Shown here piece by piece: positions 49,800 to 61,115 of a stretch of 64,000 nucleotides of DNA. The position numbers were made by a program, and so were the translations under genes. Position 1 is the stretch's first letter. Each line of letters begins with the position of its first letter. A model generated the notes under the pieces. That model was given only the letters and a program-made list of their open reading frames with translations, ran no database searches and was not told where the DNA came from. Source of the stretch: Cornus controversa (Eukaryota > Streptophyta > Magnoliopsida > Cornales > Cornaceae); the NCBI GenBank assembly GCA_026545225.1, contig CM048848.1, positions 49,935,806 through 49,999,805 of the forward strand. Reading direction: 5' to 3'.

Positions 49800-50216
49800 A
49801 AGATCCAGATGGAAATATAATTTTGATCTAAATTTGGAACTTCCTGAGTTTCTGGCACGCCCGCACTTTCAATAGATTGAAGATTTTTTCAGGCCAAACA
49901 TTTTGGCACACCCAGTGGGACTTATTGTGAAAAGAGTGTTTTTATGGCTGGAGGAAAGAAATACGGGACGAGGTCTAACCAAGACCTTGCAGAACAAGAA
50001 TAAAATCAACAGATCAAACTTCTGACAGAACTTCCCGAATTATTCCAAAGGCAAAAAAGAACCTTGAAGGTGGTCAGTCCAGTCCTTCTTTCAATTGCCT
50101 GATCCTCTTAATTTTCCATCTAGAATATAGTTTGGATCTTCATTTGGAACTTCCTGAGTTCCCAGCACGCCCACACTTCCCATAGATTGAAGATTTTTTC
50201 TGTCCAAACAGGCTTG
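49800..50216 (+). mobile_element. LTR-retrotransposon (gypsy-like) remnant
   Basis: A segment of about 95 bp occurs twice (49805-49900 and 50123-50212), sharing TTTGGAACTTCCTGAGTT and ATAGATTGAAGATTTTTTC. The first is followed by TTTTGGCACACCCAGTGGGAC and then ATGGCTGGAGGAAAG, reminiscent of the leader and gag start of plant Ty3/gypsy elements. The arrangement suggests LTR ends around a deleted interior. Confidence 0.45.
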
Positions 50217-50639
50217 TTTCTTGTTTATTTGTTTAAAAGAAGACACAATGGCTTGTTTATTTGTTTAAAAGGAAAAACATTTATCACACTCCAAATGTAA
50301 GAGGGTCTGGATCATATATTGAGATAAATTATGATTTGTGATAATACAAGGAGGGCTTAGGCACTATGGTACAACTTTTGGAATTGTATAGAATTGAAAT
50401 TTGAATTTGGTCAGCTGTGGAGTACAATATAATTGATAATGTAGCAATGTGCTTCACTTCAATATCCGCTGTCTTAAATTTTGACATCTGTCTGTGCAGG
50501 AGGAATCATAACATTTGTTGCATTGAAAAACTGAATACTTCTCACTGAAGTTCTTGACATCAAAAGTGGTTCTTAACTAGCTGTTGCTGCATTCCTCTTT
50601 CCTTTCAGTTAATTTGATAATAATTTTTCTGGTTTGTTA

Positions 50640-52254
50640 ATGGATGATGCATCGTTATCAGTGTTCTCTTTGCCAGAAAATATTCTCCGGCCATTGCTAA
50701 ATGCTTCAAATTCATCTACCCTAGAGAAAGCTTTAGAAATCCTAATAGATGTTTCAAGATCCCTTGATGGCCGTTCTGACCTTGCTTCGAAGAATATTCT
50801 CCCCACGGTCCTTTTGCTCTGTCAGAACCTGTCTTACCCTTCTGCTAGTCACATTCTCTTATTGTCTCTGAAGCTCCTGAGAAACCTTTGTGCTGGAGAA
50901 GCAGCAAATCAGAGCTCTTTTATCGAAGAAAATGGGGTTGAAATTATTTTAAATATGTTAAATTTTATGAGGTTTGCTTCTGATTCAGATTATGCGACAA
51001 CTCGTATAGCATTGCAAGTTCTTGCAAATGTTTCACTGGCTGGAGAAGAGAGTCAGCGTGCTATTTGGCATCAGTTTTTTCCAGTCAAGTTTGTTGCACT
51101 TGCTAGAGTCCAGAAGAGGGAGACTTGCGATCCTCTGTGTATGGTTATTTATACATGTTGCACTGGTGGTAATGAGCTAATGGATGGGCTTTCTGGAGAT
51201 CAAGGGTTGCCTGTCATGGCGGAAATTTTACATACTGCATCAGCAGGTATATCTGAAAGCTGCTGTTACTTGTGTTTTGTGTGTGTGTTTTCTTTTCTCT
51301 TTTTGATTTGATTACATGTCTGTACTTGGGACAATCAACAAAGAATCAAAATCCTTATTCCTTTCTTTTTGGGTCTTACCAGTTGGTTTTGGAGAAGATT
51401 GGTTTAAATTGCTTCTGTCAGTTTTCTGCTTAGAAGAAAATCAATTTCCTCGATTGTTCTCTAAATTATGCCCACTTGACGATTCGGGAAACTGTAAAAG
51501 TATCGAACCCAAGGACGTTTTCGTGTCTGAACAAGCCTTTCTCTTGAATGTTCTATCAGAGATCTTGAATGAGCGACTTGGTGATATATCTGTTTCCAAT
51601 GACATTGCTTTGTGTGTTCTTGATATATTGAGAAAAGCTACTGGAGTTGTTGATTCTGTCTCAAGAGGAAAGTCTGGTCTTCCAACAGGATCTACTGTTG
51701 TTGACGTCCTTGGATATTCCATCACCATTTTGAGAGATATCTGCTCCTGTGATGGTTTAGGAGGGTTTAAGGAAGAAGGTTCAGTAGATGTTGTTGATTC
51801 ACTACTATCCTCAGGACTTTTAGAATTGCTCTTACGCATGCTTGGTGACCTTGAGCCTCCGACAATAATTAGGAGAGCAATGGAACAAGGTGAGAAGCAA
51901 GAAGGGACAACTTATTCACCTAAGCTTTGTCTTTACAAAGGATTTCGAAGAGACATTGTTGCAGTCATTGGCAACTGTGCATACAGGAGGAAGTGTGTTC
52001 AAGATGAAATCAGACAGAGGAATGGAATTCTTCTGCTATTGCAGCAGTGCGTTACTGATGAAGATAACCCATTCTTGAGGGAATGGGGTCTCTGGTCAGT
52101 AAGGAACTTATTAGAAGGGAATGCAGAAAACCAAAAGGTAGTAGCTGAATTGGAGCTTCAAGGATCTGTTGATGTGCCTGAAATTGCTGGACTTGGTCTC
52201 CGAGTAGAGGTTGATGAGAAAACTCGACATGCAAAGCTTGTAAATATCTCATGA
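50640..52254 (+). CDS. ATXN10: Ataxin-10 homologue (armadillo-repeat protein)
   Basis: Two coding exons, 50640-51246 and 51383-52254, joined by GCAG|GTATAT and TTACCAG in phase 1, total 1479 nt, so 492 aa. It starts MDDASLSVFSLPENILRPLL. The body is helical ARM/HEAT-like, with LLSLKLLRNLCAGEAANQ near residue 85. The C-terminal ataxin-10 signature is FRRDIVAVIGNCAYRRKCVQ, followed by NGILLLLQQCVTDEDNPFLR and EWGLWSVRNLLEGN. The Arabidopsis counterpart is, from memory, MEE50 (At4g00231), implicated in embryo development; the molecular role in plants is unclear. Both exons are intact. The first ATG after the upstream acceptor is used. Confidence 0.93.
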
Positions 52255-53286
52255 GGGTTTCTCAAGCCTGTGCGAGTGTAATAAACTCAATCTAGAGGGG
52301 AGGTAAGTGTAATTTACCTAAAAAAAATCAAGTGAAGAAAGATATGGGAATTTCTACTATTGCAATGTAGATTACAAGAATTTCACATCCTATTATTTCA
52401 TTTCCAAAGGTTTAATGGATGTTCATCATGATGATATTAAATTATTGCTTTTATGAACGCATGTTCATCTTGCAGCAATAGTACATCTTGAGAGCAATCA
52501 CCTTATGTATAACAATGCATCCACACACACACCCCACAATTTTGATGCCTCTCCAACAAGGATTTTGTGGCCTATTTCCATGCCTTTCACTTACCATTAT
52601 GCTCTTTTAATCCTGAAGTAGCCACTTTGTATGTCAAGCGTGGGATGCAAACAATTGTTCAACTCCTCCAGTAATCTAACAATCAAAAAAGGCTAATACA
52701 ATTAATCATTCTTTTCCGTTTATGCATGCCAGAAAACAAGATTTTGGAACTGCAAAACCCACTAACCACTACTCAAATAGTCTTTGCACAACCCGCTGCT
52801 CAAATAGTCAATTGTAATATTATGAAGTAGATGCTTCCACAATCCACACTACATCTGTCAAAATATAATTTGACTGCTGAAGAGTCGAAGTAAGCCCTTC
52901 AGAACATATACAATTAACTATGACACTGGGACATGCCAAACTCCATTGAGACTTTGAGAGAGTCTATTTTGAGCAGTGGGCTGTGCAGTTCCAAAAGCCA
53001 AGTAAGTGGTTTTGTTTTGTGGCATTGCATCAATAGAATAGAAAGAGAGGGTTTAGCATTTTTTTAAGTAAACCAAAAAAATGGATGATTGACATCACTT
53101 GGCATAACTTAGTGATATTTCCTCTATCTCCCATAGAGAAGGTTAAGGGTTAGAGTTCCAATTAGGACAAAGTGTATTTGTGTGTTTAACCATTATCAAA
53201 TCAACTAGACTTGCCTAGTTCACCTAATGTATATAGTTCAGTTTTGTACATTTCATTGAACTTATTTCTTACTTCTTAATTATCAG
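52255..53286. other. 3' flank of ataxin-10, no further gene
   Basis: AT-rich; it includes the likely 3' UTR of ataxin-10. I looked for N-terminal (C2-domain) parts of phospholipase D here, as expected upstream of the pseudogene, and saw none. Confidence 0.5.
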
Positions 53287-54139
53287 GAAGTTGGAAAAAT
53301 TTATACACATCATCAGAAAAGTGTGATTGTGGATGCTGATGCTGGCAATAATAGAAGAAGAATCATAGCATTTCTTGGGGGATTTGATTTATGTGATGGG
53401 TAATATGATACTCCGCAGCATCCTATATTAAGGAAGCTGCAAACGGTGCACGTAGATGATTATCATAACCCTACTTATACGGTAATGTCTTAACCTTTAT
53501 GTTATTTGTCCTGTTATTCTGAGTAGCTAAAGTTTTTAAAGTATTGTAATTGTGTACTTTGGTTATATATTACCTCGAGAAAGTCATAACGAACAATGCC
53601 CTTCCAGCAACTTATCTTCAAGAGGTTTGGGGGAGGGGGATGTTCCACTTTCTTGATTAGGTGGTTGGGCAGCTTGGGCTAAACCTCTATTAGAAGCATG
53701 AGGGTGCAAATTGGTATAGATTTGAAATTTAATTTTCTAACACATCCATGTGCTCATGTTTAAAGAATGGGATGAGGTGCTTAACTTGTTTTACCACAGG
53801 GAACTTGTTGGCTTTCTACAGCCTGTTAGAAGGTTTCTGAACCAGAGAAGATGCTGTTCCTGATTAGTTCCCCTTTCTCTCTCTCTCTCTCCCCATAATC
53901 CATATACAAACATATAAGACCCTTGGAAATAAAAGTTGCCCTTCTTTTTTAATATCAAGATTTGTCTACTTTTTATGATAGAAATTTTAAGAATGATAAG
54001 TTTTCCTATATTGCAGTAACAGCAGCAAACATCGTTGTATGAAGCTAAACTTTCAAAATGCATGATAAAATTAAGGGTAGGTGAGGCTGCAAACTAACAA
54101 ATTTGCACACTAAGGTCAAGCCCATCTGCAGAATAGCTT

Positions 54140-54625
54140 GTTCAGGCTCAATCTTGAGCGAAAGTCTTAAGATCATCAAGAAAATGAATGGAGCTTGAGC
54201 AACCTTTGACTCAGCTGAGGTAGGTCAATAAGGCAAAAGCATTACTGGATGAACCTTTGGGTGTTCACACATTCAGTTCAAGTAATTGAAAATCGACTTA
54301 GTCTGAAAATCTCGAGCAAGAATCTTACTATTTGAAAATAGACTTTATAGACCAAACATGAGACTGGGCCAATTCTTTAGACTTATCAAGCGAAACTTGA
54401 GCTAAAGTCTTGAACTCATAAAAAATGAGCGGAGCTTGAGCAACCTTGGTCTCTGCTTAGGTAGGCCATTGTGGCAAAAGCACTATTGGAGGAACATTTT
54501 TGGTGTTCACACATTCAGTTTAGAAGTAAATGAAAAGTGACTTAGTCTGAAAATCTCTAGCAATTGAATCTTATTATTTGAAAATAGGCATTAAATAACC
54601 AAACATGAGAATAGGCCAATTATTG
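54140..54625 (+). repeat. Diverged 241-bp tandem duplication
   Basis: Two units, offset by 241 bp, share GGAGCTTGAGCAACC, GTGTTCACACATTCAGTT, GACTTAGTCTGAAAATCTC and GGCCAATT at equivalent places. Confidence 0.85.
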
Positions 54626-55361
54626 AACCAACCACCTTACATACAGGCGTTTTTATCATCTGTGCTGCTGCATGTCTCGTCATGAACAACTGAAAGAGGC
54701 TCTTGAAAGCTATTGGAAGGATGGTTCATAGTCTGGGTTTTAGAAAGCTATTGGAAGGATGGTTCCACATATTTGATGTGAGCCTTTAGATGAAGATAAC
54801 TGAAAGGATTTTTGGGGGTGGGAATTCATGTTCAGAAGATCATGTGTTTTCCAGGAACTGAAATGCCTTTCTTCACCGTCCCATTACTGCACAAGAATCA
54901 ACTTTCAATAAGAATTATTGAGGACAATGAAAGAGGCTCTTGAAAGCTTCCCAAAGTGCCAATATTCCCCCATGCTAGCATACCTTTCACCCATCTGGCT
55001 TGGAGAAGGCTAAAACTCTATTCCCTGCAATCTTCAAGAAGACCTGCTTGGGATGGTGGACAGCCTTTGACATTTCTTATTGATTTTGTAATTTCTTTGT
55101 GTGCGCGCATGCGTGTGTGCGTGTTGGGGAGTGGGGTAGGGAAGAGCTTGAAGAGTTGGCAGCTTCTAGTATTCCAAATTTAAGTGGGATCAGTTTGCAC
55201 TTGTCCTAATGGTATCTGTCAAGTCCAGGTCAGTTAGAACTTCATAGGATTTGCTTAACTTTTGGACTAGATTACCTCCCCCTATACCAGCTCTAAGTTC
55301 TTATGTTTTACTTATGGTCACTTGTGCATGTTACTCAGATAGGCATTTGGTGGTTCCTCTT

Positions 55362-55689
55362 TGTTAGCATAGTCCCACATTGCCTAGGTTCCTTTGGGAT
55401 GTGCTGTGTATATACACATGGATACCCTCTCATTTTAAGCCGGTTTTCAAGGATGAGTTCTACCCGTGAGTTTATCATGATATTAGAGCAAGTGTGGATG
55501 AGTCGAGTTCGTATCTCCTGCCCTGCGTGGAGGGGGAGAGCCAAGTGTCTCCAGCCCTGGTACTGAGGGGGAGTGTTAGCATAGTCCCACATCGCTTGGA
55601 TACCTTTGGGATGTGCGGTTTGTGTACACATGGGCACCCTCTCATTGTAAGCCGGTTTTCAAGGATGAGTTCTACCCATGGGTTTATCA
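55362..55689 (+). mobile_element. TRIM retrotransposon, 328 bp, complete
   Basis: Two 116-bp LTRs (55362-55477 and 55574-55689) both start TGTTAGCATAGTCCCACAT and end TTTATCA, with about 14 mismatches. They are flanked by the 5-bp duplication CTCTT (55357-55361 and 55690-55694). A primer-binding site TGATATTAGAGCA, close to the initiator-Met tRNA complement TGGTATCAGAGC, directly follows the first LTR. A polypurine tract GAGGGGGAG directly precedes the second. The interior is only 96 bp and has no coding capacity. Every hallmark of a terminal-repeat retrotransposon in miniature is present. Confidence 0.95.
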
Positions 55690-56042
55690 CTCTTAATCAG
55701 TTTGACACTAATCGAATTTTTTGATTTTATAGTTGTATCAGGCAAGCCCTTGCTTCAACAACCACAGAATCAGGGACTAATTATTTCAGTCACTCTAGTA
55801 ACTGGGCATAATTTACGACAATTATTAGAAATTAAGACACCTGATAAGGTATAAAGCAGTCAATTGAAGAGGAACAAACTTGATTTTAAAAGATTTAAAT
55901 TTCGTATTGTCACTACAATTCTGGCTTATAACAGCCCGGTGATGATGAAATTGGTTCCAGTTGTGAGTTAGTATTAGTCAGGGTAAGGCACCATATAATA
56001 TCTACATTTAGATATTAAAATATAGATATACACACGTTGAAT

Positions 56043-56777
56043 GTCAAAGGCACGCCCCAGGCTCAAGGCTCCTCAAGGCTTAGTAGTTGCGCCTGGACCA
56101 AGGCTAAGCCAGGCCCCTTCAATAAGGCACGCGCCTTTGCATCTGAGGCCCCAGGCGCAACTTGCGCCTCAGGTGCGCCTAGCATAAAACACTTATTTTT
56201 TTCCCCTACTTGTTAGCATGTGATGTCTTTTTGTATTATGGTGGACTCTAACCATATAACACAGTCCCTAACAGTAAAAGAAATAAAAAGGGTTGATTAA
56301 TAGATTCGATACAACCAGTCGATTTAGAACCTTTTGGAAGTTAATACACAGTGGGACGAGTTCTCCGGCAACTTCTTCTCTACTTTTTGTTTCTTTTTTT
56401 TTCATCCTTATTGGTCCATTTTTTTATTCTTTGTTTTCTCTCTCTTTCGTTTTTCTTTTTAAATTTTTTTTATGAACTCTGAATTTGTTTATGTTTTGTA
56501 GTTTGTTCTCTAATGCATATAACAGTTGCTAAAGCATATTACCACAAAAAACATTAAAATCCTAAAATTGGAATATTATGTATTCTCATTTTGTAGTTTG
56601 ATGTTCTCATTCTTTTGGCTAAACAGTTAAGCAACTGTTGCTGCTAGCTTTATATTATTGACTACAAATTTTATTTTATTTTCAACTTGCGTCTTGCTTC
56701 AGTTAGGCCCGCGCCTTGCGCCTCAGGCTCCAGGAGGCCTTAGCGCCTTTGTGCGCCTTGAGTCTTCAACAACTATG
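56043..56777. mobile_element. Probable hAT-like MITE rich in GGCGC words
   Basis: CGTTGAA flanks both sides (56035-56041 and 56778-56784). The ends are GC-rich inverted stretches (left CCCAGGCTCAAGGC..GGCGCAACTTGCGCC; right GCGCCTTGCGCCTCAGGCTCC..GCGCCTTGAGTCTTCAACAACTATG). The GC-rich ends contrast with an AT-rich centre. The left tip is diverged, so the boundaries are approximate. Confidence 0.5.
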
Positions 56778-58430
56778 CGTTGAAATGTTAGTCACTGCAA
56801 TTTCCAATATGTGTTTGTGGCGCGATCTTTATCTACTGGCCTTCTCAGATTGAGAATGACGATAAGTTGTTGAGTTTTCTTAGTTTATTGGCAAGATTTA
56901 TCAACTGGTACAGAATTATGAGCAAATTGTCTTTCTGTAGGTGCTAATAATTTTATTCCAATGGAAATTGCCCTTAAAACTGCCAATAAAATCAGAGCAC
57001 ACGAGAGGTTTGCAGCGTATATTTTTATCCCAATTAATGTGGCCTGAGGGCAATCCAACGGGTGCTGCTACACAAATTTTATTTTGGCAGGTAGGTTGCC
57101 TTGACTTGTATGTCAGTCAAGACGATTATGATCTTGAAATGCATTGTGCTTCCAGAAACATGTTCGAGAATGAACAACTAGTGGCTGTTAGAACATTGTT
57201 ATTTTTCTTCTCAGTAAATTAATTCAGTTTCAATGATTCAGGAAAAAAGATCAGTTTCAATGGACATCAGAATTTATACTACTAATCTGCTAAACAGTAC
57301 AGCACTCCGAACCAGCTTGGCATTACAACTTTGTTGATGTGCGGTAATCGTTCTGACTATCACAGCACAAGACAATGCAAATGGTAGATGTATGTGATGA
57401 TATACAAGGTTTTAGTGGAGGTTGGGCTTGAGGATGCATTCACACCACAAGATTATTTGAACGTCTGTCTTGGAGACCTTGAGGATGTAGGCTGGAATGA
57501 CACTTAAAACACTGAATGTCCTGCAGTAAAACTCGTCAGGTCTCTACCCTTTATCCCTCAAGTTAATATTTTCTGTAGTAAGTGATCTACGTCACTTATT
57601 CTGATATAAAAACCAAGTCAGGAAGAAGATCCCTTTCAAAAAAATTTTTTCTTTCCGGTGAATTTTCTTCCTCTTTTTTTTTTTTTTTTTTTGTGTACAG
57701 AAATTGTTGGCTCCACTACAACAAAATGGGTTCTAATAGAAAGTTTCAAGTGTATATTTATCATAGGGGGCAAGTTTCAAATGTATATTTTATCGTAGGG
57801 GGCTGGACAAAACATTGATCTTTTCTTCAATTCCCTTGCAGTTTTGATTAATGCATGGGTTTTTTATGATTTTTTTGGTCACCTAAACATAGTTCCCGTC
57901 ATTTCTGTTATTTGCATAATGATCACATAAATTGCTATATTTTGGATTTTAGGCACTCAGTCGAAAGAACCGGAGATTCATGATTTATGCTCATTCAAAA
58001 GTCATGATAGTGGATGATGAGTATATAATATTAGGTTCTGCCAACATCAATCAATCAGCACTCCATGGAGGGCACTAGAGACACTGAGATCACAATGGGA
58101 GCCTACTAGCCTCATCATACGTGGGCTAGAAAGCTATCTTATCCACGTGGACAGGTAACTTGTGAGCAGATATTATTTTGGTGCTGATTTTTCATGATAC
58201 TTTATCTATAGTACAAAATCTGTTAGTTTTTTGTAGAGAAAGGACCTAGGACTGAGAAAAATGATAAATAATTTTAGCAGTCATTTTTTTAACTTCTTAA
58301 GATATAAAAGTACTAACTTCCTGTGCTAGAAAAGACAAACGTAAATTCATTTCTGAAGTATTTGAACATGTCCCATATGACACATTATTGTTAAGAATGT
58401 TTTTCCAACATATGTTAAAGCATCTGTATT

Positions 58431-58431
<1 letters not shown>

Positions 58432-58473
<42 letters not shown>

Positions 58474-58475
58474 GT
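58432..58475. repeat. (TG)n(AG)n microsatellite
   Basis: A TG run passes directly into an AG run. Confidence 0.95.
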
Positions 58476-60021
58476 TTTTTCCTAAGTTTTTGTTGATGAG
58501 AAATTGAAGACAAGCACACGTAGTAGCTTGTCACTTAATAGATGAAATATCTGCTTCTTTTGGGAGTTTGAAACATTTATTACAACAAAATTTCTTGAAA
58601 GATGCAACAGAGAAGAAGAGCACCATGTAATACCAAATATGTATTTGACATGAAAAGGCATTGAAATGTTTTGCACAGCATCCTGAATGCATGGAAAAGC
58701 TGAGATCAGCTATTATATATATTTCCATGTGATACCAAGTCCCTCATCAACTTTCTAGTTATATTAGTGGTCACTTGGATATCCCATGTGGATATAGTCT
58801 CCATTTTGTTTTCCATAGCATTTCCATGGGGGGGCACAGATGTTCAACAGTGTCTAACCAGCTGCTGTGTGTAAATTTGTGCTTTGTAGATCTATGGATA
58901 TAGAATGTCGCTATGGTCAGAGCATTCTGGAGTTATTGAGAACTGCTTTTCAAGTCCAGTGTCTCTAGAATGTGTGAGAGGAGTTAGAGAAATGGGTGAA
59001 ATGAACTGGAAGCAGTATATATGCAGCTATCGAGGTAACAGAAATGAGGGGACATCTCCTAAAGTATGCACGTACCCAGTTGAAAGTTGATCGGAAGGGC
59101 AAGGTTAAGCCACTTCCTGGATGTGAAACTTTTCCAGATGTGGGAGGAAACAGTTGGATGATTTCCTACTTGTATTGGTAACTTGAATGAATTACCCAAA
59201 AATATACAAGTTCTAAAGCAGGAGTGGGAACTGCAATTTTGAGTTATATTGATTTGATGATATTAAATACCAATCATAATGTCTATCCTTTTTCTTTCTT
59301 GATTGACATATAAAGTGGCAACTTCAGGATTAAAAGAGCAGAATGTTGCAAGTGAAAGGCATGGAAATAGGCTACAAAATTGGAGAGGCCTCAAAATTGT
59401 GGGGTGTGTGTATGTGTGGACCTTATACGTAAGGTGTGATTGATTGCAATCAAACTCAACCTAAAACTTGGTTATGCGTTCATCAAAGCAAAAATAAATA
59501 TCATCATGACAAACATCCATTAAACCTTTGGAAATGAAATAATTTGGATTCTTTTTATCAACATTGCAATGGTAGAAATTCTCATATCATTCTTCACTTG
59601 ATATTTTTGGGTAAATTACATTTATCTCCCTCTGCATTGGATGTAGTGCACACATGATTGAATTTACGCTTGAGCATCTATACCCGGTGCATTCTTCTCT
59701 CTTATCAGATGAGCTTCTCCTGTTTGTAATAGCCTTGTAGTGTATATATGTTGTACGCCCTTCTTATTCTACTTGGAAATTTAACATACCATTATCGTTG
59801 CACTCCTCATGCCGGCAAATTTGGGACATCTTTGTTGTAGAAGAAACAGTAAACGCATCCCACATCGCTTGGGTGTAGAAAGTGAAAATGTTATATATGT
59901 ATGGTTTTATTATCAAATGATACAAGGCTTTTGGTATAAAACTTAAAGAGCAAAATCTTGCAAGCTAGGCTCAAAACAGATAATATCATACCAAGCTATA
60001 CCCAGCCGTATGGAATACAAC

Positions 60022-60486
60022 TAAACCATCGATAAAGCAACCACATAACTGAGTGCTAAGAAGTACAAGTTACAAAGTTAAGTTAATAATGCCGAAAGCA
60101 CAAATCAAGAATAGAGATTACAAAGACAAAGGAATATGCATGACCTGACCTGACTTAGAGAATTCAACTAAACCATCGATAAAGCAACCACATACCTGAG
60201 TGCTAAGAAGTACAACTTCCAACAAGTTACAAAGTTAAGTTAATAAATGCCAAAAGCACAAATTAAGAATAGACTAAACCATCGATAAAGCAACCACATA
60301 CCTGAGTGCTAAGAAGTACAACTTCCAACAAGTTACAAAGTTAAGTTAATAAATGCCAAAAGCACAAATTAAGAATAGACTAAACCATCGATAAAGCAAC
60401 CACATAACTGAGTGCTAAGAAGTACAACTTCCAACAAGTTACAAGTTAAGTTAATAATGCCGAAAGCACAAATCAAGAATAGAGAT
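60022..60486. repeat. Tandem array of ~106-bp units (four copies)
   Basis: Units start TAAACCATCGATAAAGCAACC at 60022, 60169, 60275 and 60381. The last three have a 106-bp period. The first is 147 bp because it contains an extra block with AGAGATTACAAAGACAAAGG. Confidence 0.92.
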
Positions 60487-60712
60487 TACAAAGACAAAGG
60501 AATATGCATGGATTTCCTGTACTTACAAAGTTAAGAATAGAGATTACAAAGACAAAGGAATATGCATGGATTTCCTGTACTTACAAAGTTAAGAATAGAG
60601 ATTACAAAGACAAAGGAATATGCACGAAAGCACAAATCAAGAACAAGAATAGAGATTACAAAGACAAAGGAATATGCATGGATTTCCTGTACTTCTTTTC
60701 AAGAACCAAAGA
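60481..60712. repeat. Tandem array of 58-bp units
   Basis: AGAGATTACAAAGACAAAGG begins units at 60481, 60539, 60597 and 60651. The first two are exact 58-bp periods that also carry GGATTTCCTGTACTTACAAAG. The same word occurs once inside the preceding 106-bp array at 60113, so the two arrays share ancestry. Confidence 0.92.
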
Positions 60713-61115
60713 TACCAGTGAGTGAGTTTTTTTCCTGTAAACGATAGATACATGAGCAACCTTGCCTTCTGGTCGATCTTAAACTCAAGAACTAATAATA
60801 AAAAAAGAACTACAATGATTCTGAAGCCAAAAACAAATTTTATCCCTCTCAGCAAGCAAACCTTTACAGCTCTTATCATATCTTCTCCTTGTTACTTTGA
60901 TTCCAAGTTCTCAAAGCCAAAAATCATTTTACTGAGGCCAAGCCGGGGATTGTTGATTGATTGTGATGATCTTGGACAACAAGTAAAAGAATCCTGAAAT
61001 ACGTCACCTTGGTAAACTGAAAGTGACCCATATTCCATAATTAAATAAAGTTCACTAGTTCAAAGCTCCCTATTGTTAGCCCGGCCAGATGGAGATGATG
61101 ATGCCTTCATTCTAA

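Larger units (their letters stand above)
53287..59178 (+). pseudogene. Phospholipase D delta-type pseudogene
   Basis: Scattered exons of a plant PLD (phosphatidylcholine-hydrolysing, HKD family). 53287-53481 reads EVGKIYTHHQKSVIVDADAG with the first HKD motif, then DLCDG and a TAA stop (53401-53403). 56941-57090 gives NNFIPMEIALKTANKIRAHE and, in another frame, MWPEGNPTGAATQ. 57366-57486 needs frameshifts to read HKTMQM..MYVMIYKVLVEVGLED. 57953-58154 has the second HKD ([20 protein letters not shown]), then a frameshift and a TAG. 58890-59178 gives YGYRMSLWSEHSG and the C-terminal LPGCETFPDVGG. The C2 domain and a middle section are missing. Several small transposons sit between the fragments. 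The delta assignment rests on the NNRR and C-terminal sequences. Confidence 0.92.
59179..61115. other. Intergenic region with tandem repeats
   Basis: It separates the PLD pseudogene from the minus-strand acyltransferase gene, whose 3' UTR should lie just left of 61116. It includes a short CCCACATCGCTTGG fragment (about 59858-59871) related to the TRIM LTR, and two tandem-repeat arrays. No gene was recognised. Confidence 0.5.

Noticed and set aside
60504..60747. Repetitive ORFs (HGFPVLTKLRIEITKTKEYA units)
   Set aside because: A tandem 58-bp repeat gives a repetitive frame by chance; no other support.
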